DNA of 64,000 bases, taken from Saposhnikovia divaricata (lineage: Eukaryota; Streptophyta; Magnoliopsida; Apiales; Apiaceae). The DNA is taken from NCBI GenBank assembly GCA_036435485.1, contig CM071596.1, positions 61,367,001 to 61,431,000 of the forward strand, read 5' to 3'. Position numbers and translations under genes: made by a program. The notes beneath the pieces were generated by a model that ran no database searches, was not told where the DNA came from, and was given only the letters and a program-made list of their open reading frames with translations. Each line of letters starts with the position of its first letter. Within the stretch, counting starts at the first letter, position 1. Positions 62,656-64,000 of the stretch are shown in pieces.

Positions 62656-64000
62656 GATCACTTCACCTCTGAAAGGATCAAGCCCACAAGAACCACCCAC
62701 TCAAAGTGTGGGTGGAGACATTTCTGAAGGAATGGTCCCACAAGAACCACTTTCTCAAAGGGAAGTTAAGACAAGAACATTCCTGCCCCACAAGAACCAT
62801 CTTCTCAAAGTGAAGATGCAGGCAAGCTCACATCAGCACAGGAGATTTCTAACACTGCATTTGAGGGAAGCACACAAGAACCTTTGACTCAAAGTGTTAA
62901 AGCAGCTTCACAACCTCAGACTACACAAGAACCATTGGTAGCAAATACTGATGCAAGTCATTCTTCAGTTGCAGATGTCAATCCTGATGAAAGTATTTCT
63001 GATCCAAATATTTCACTGCTCATTGAACCACTTTCTTCAAGACCAATGGAATCTATCTCAACTTCATCAGGTAACACTTCTATCTCTGCTTCTTTTACTG
63101 ATAGTATGATTATAGATAGACCTGAGACAAGGGATACCTCTATTTGTATGACTTCAGTCCACTCTTCTCAGCCACCTCTTATTTCTTTGAATTTGTTGAG
63201 CCGCAACCTTTCTTGTGAGAAAGAGAGTGAACATTTAGAGAAAAAGAAGAGTGAAGAAAGGCAGTCTCCTGAAATGGCAAAAGGAGAGGTAGAACAGAGT
63301 GAGAAGTTTCAAACTTCTAGTGAGGTAGCAGTTACTGTTGAAAGTAACTTAGGTGATGTTGTCAGAAGTGATGAGATCACTTTAGAAAAACAGAGAGATA
63401 TGATTTAGGAATTGTTTCTAATCTGAATGCAGGTTTTCAGGATACAACAGTACCATCTGCTGTTGATTTAAAAATGAAAGGAGTTATGAATCCTGAAGAC
63501 AATGAGGATGATAGAATTCCTGAGGCTAAAGACAGCTCAGATGATGATGATGATGGTGATGATGATGATGCTGATAATGATCCTGAAGCGGCTCAGCTTA
63601 ATGCTGTCATGAAAGCAAGTCTAGGATCTACTTATGGATCATCCAGTATGTTTATAGAGTCTATGGGTAAATCTACAGCTGCTCAAGTTGAGATCATATG
63701 AGATTACAGCAATCTTCTTCCTGAACATATTCAAGCTTCCAGAAGATCTGAATGGTATACTGAGTGGAATCAGCCTTCTGCTGATATAAATTTCAATAAT
63801 GCACTTTTCACTCAAGTCATATTGCTACTAAGATTTCTGATCCTAATCTCAAAGCTCATTTGAAGACAACAACTATTCTGGCAAAAGGGCTGAAAGATGA
63901 AATTAATTCTGTCAAGCGTGATAATAAAAAATTTCATGCTCGATTTGTTAAGGATTATTCTGAAATTGCCACTGTTAAACTGCTTCAACGTTTAAGCACT
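62656..64000 (+). pseudogene. D2 additional ORF, middle region
   Basis: Collinear with D1 from about 42064: QEP repeats (62685-62800), then TQSVKAASQPQTTQEPLVAN, the Ser/Thr-rich SSRPMESISTSSGN part and the acidic DDDDGDDDDADND run. A second small deletion of about 100 bp relative to D1 lies near 62845. Frameshifts occur near 62768 and 63400; a stop near 63700 has no counterpart in D1. CAG codons at about 63296, 63390 and 63766 correspond to TAG stops in D1. Confidence 0.75.

Larger units (their letters stand above)
57113..64000 (+). mobile_element. Second large Copia element D2 (same family as D1), internally deleted and cut by the window end
   Basis: The LTR at 57113-57615 (TGTTAGATATTG to GGGCAACA), the primer site, gag, pol and part of the additional ORF are all collinear with D1. 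Gag is uninterrupted here. A deletion at 62650-62655 joins RT to the middle of the additional ORF, removing RNase H, the antisense ORF and the N-terminal globular region. The 3' LTR lies outside the window. Candidate left TSD AAGCC (57108-57112) cannot be checked. Confidence 0.93.

Overview
This window is plant nuclear DNA from a repeat-rich eudicot chromosome region. Evidence: many-exon genes with GT-AG introns, plant-only families (terpene synthase, NHL/LEA-2, plant mobile domain), CACTA transposons, Helitrons and initiator-tRNA-primed Copia retrotransposons. The extra ORF downstream of pol in the large Copia elements resembles unnamed proteins I associate with asterid genomes, but I cannot name the species. 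Most of the window is mobile DNA in nested layers. Only two host protein genes are recognisable: a multi-membrane-span protein gene (8123-9074 plus its severed tail at 1525-1568) and an NHL/LEA-2-like gene (53356-54081, minus strand).

1-9.7 kb: a minus-strand Copia LTR with its primer-binding site (767-1177). Next comes a complete 6.55-kb CACTA transposon (1569-8122, TIR CACTACAAG, TSD ATG) that has landed in the last codons of the membrane-protein gene. Its interior holds no transposase. It carries a tRNA-like relic, an array of about 11 units of 173-177 bp with a telomere-like hairpin, five intact internal exons of a terpene synthase and two exons of an unknown gene.

9.7-29 kb: a second CACTA element (9682-16255, TSD CAT) nested in an arm of a foldback element. 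It encodes a broken tnp2-type transposase and a PB1-like/plant-transposase (Ptta/En-Spm) protein. Then a plant-mobile-domain/Ulp1-like pseudogene (18571-21001) apparently interrupted by a third CACTA element whose two genes match those of the second. Beyond lie a second tandem array, several MITEs and Helitrons. One Helitron has its empty target site preserved in a neighbouring repeat.

29-46 kb: a 17.1-kb Copia element of the SIRE/Maximus type (29161-46303, TSD CATGT). A 3.8-kb solo-LTR-like insertion splits gag. A complete but stop-ridden pol follows, then an antisense ORF with its own TATA-like box, then about 5.3 kb of additional coding sequence with no recognised domain.

46-57 kb: fragments of unknown multi-exon genes, a young 1.9-kb LTR-gag-LTR element with almost identical LTRs (49978-51871), a MULE-type MITE with a 10-bp TSD, the NHL gene, and a hAT-type MITE with an 8-bp TSD.

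57-64 kb: a second copy of the large Copia family, cut by the window end. It carries a 3.5-kb internal deletion joining reverse transcriptase directly to the extra ORF. Comparing the two copies shows that most stops in the first copy are C-to-T changes at CAG or CAA codons, the expected scar of cytosine methylation.
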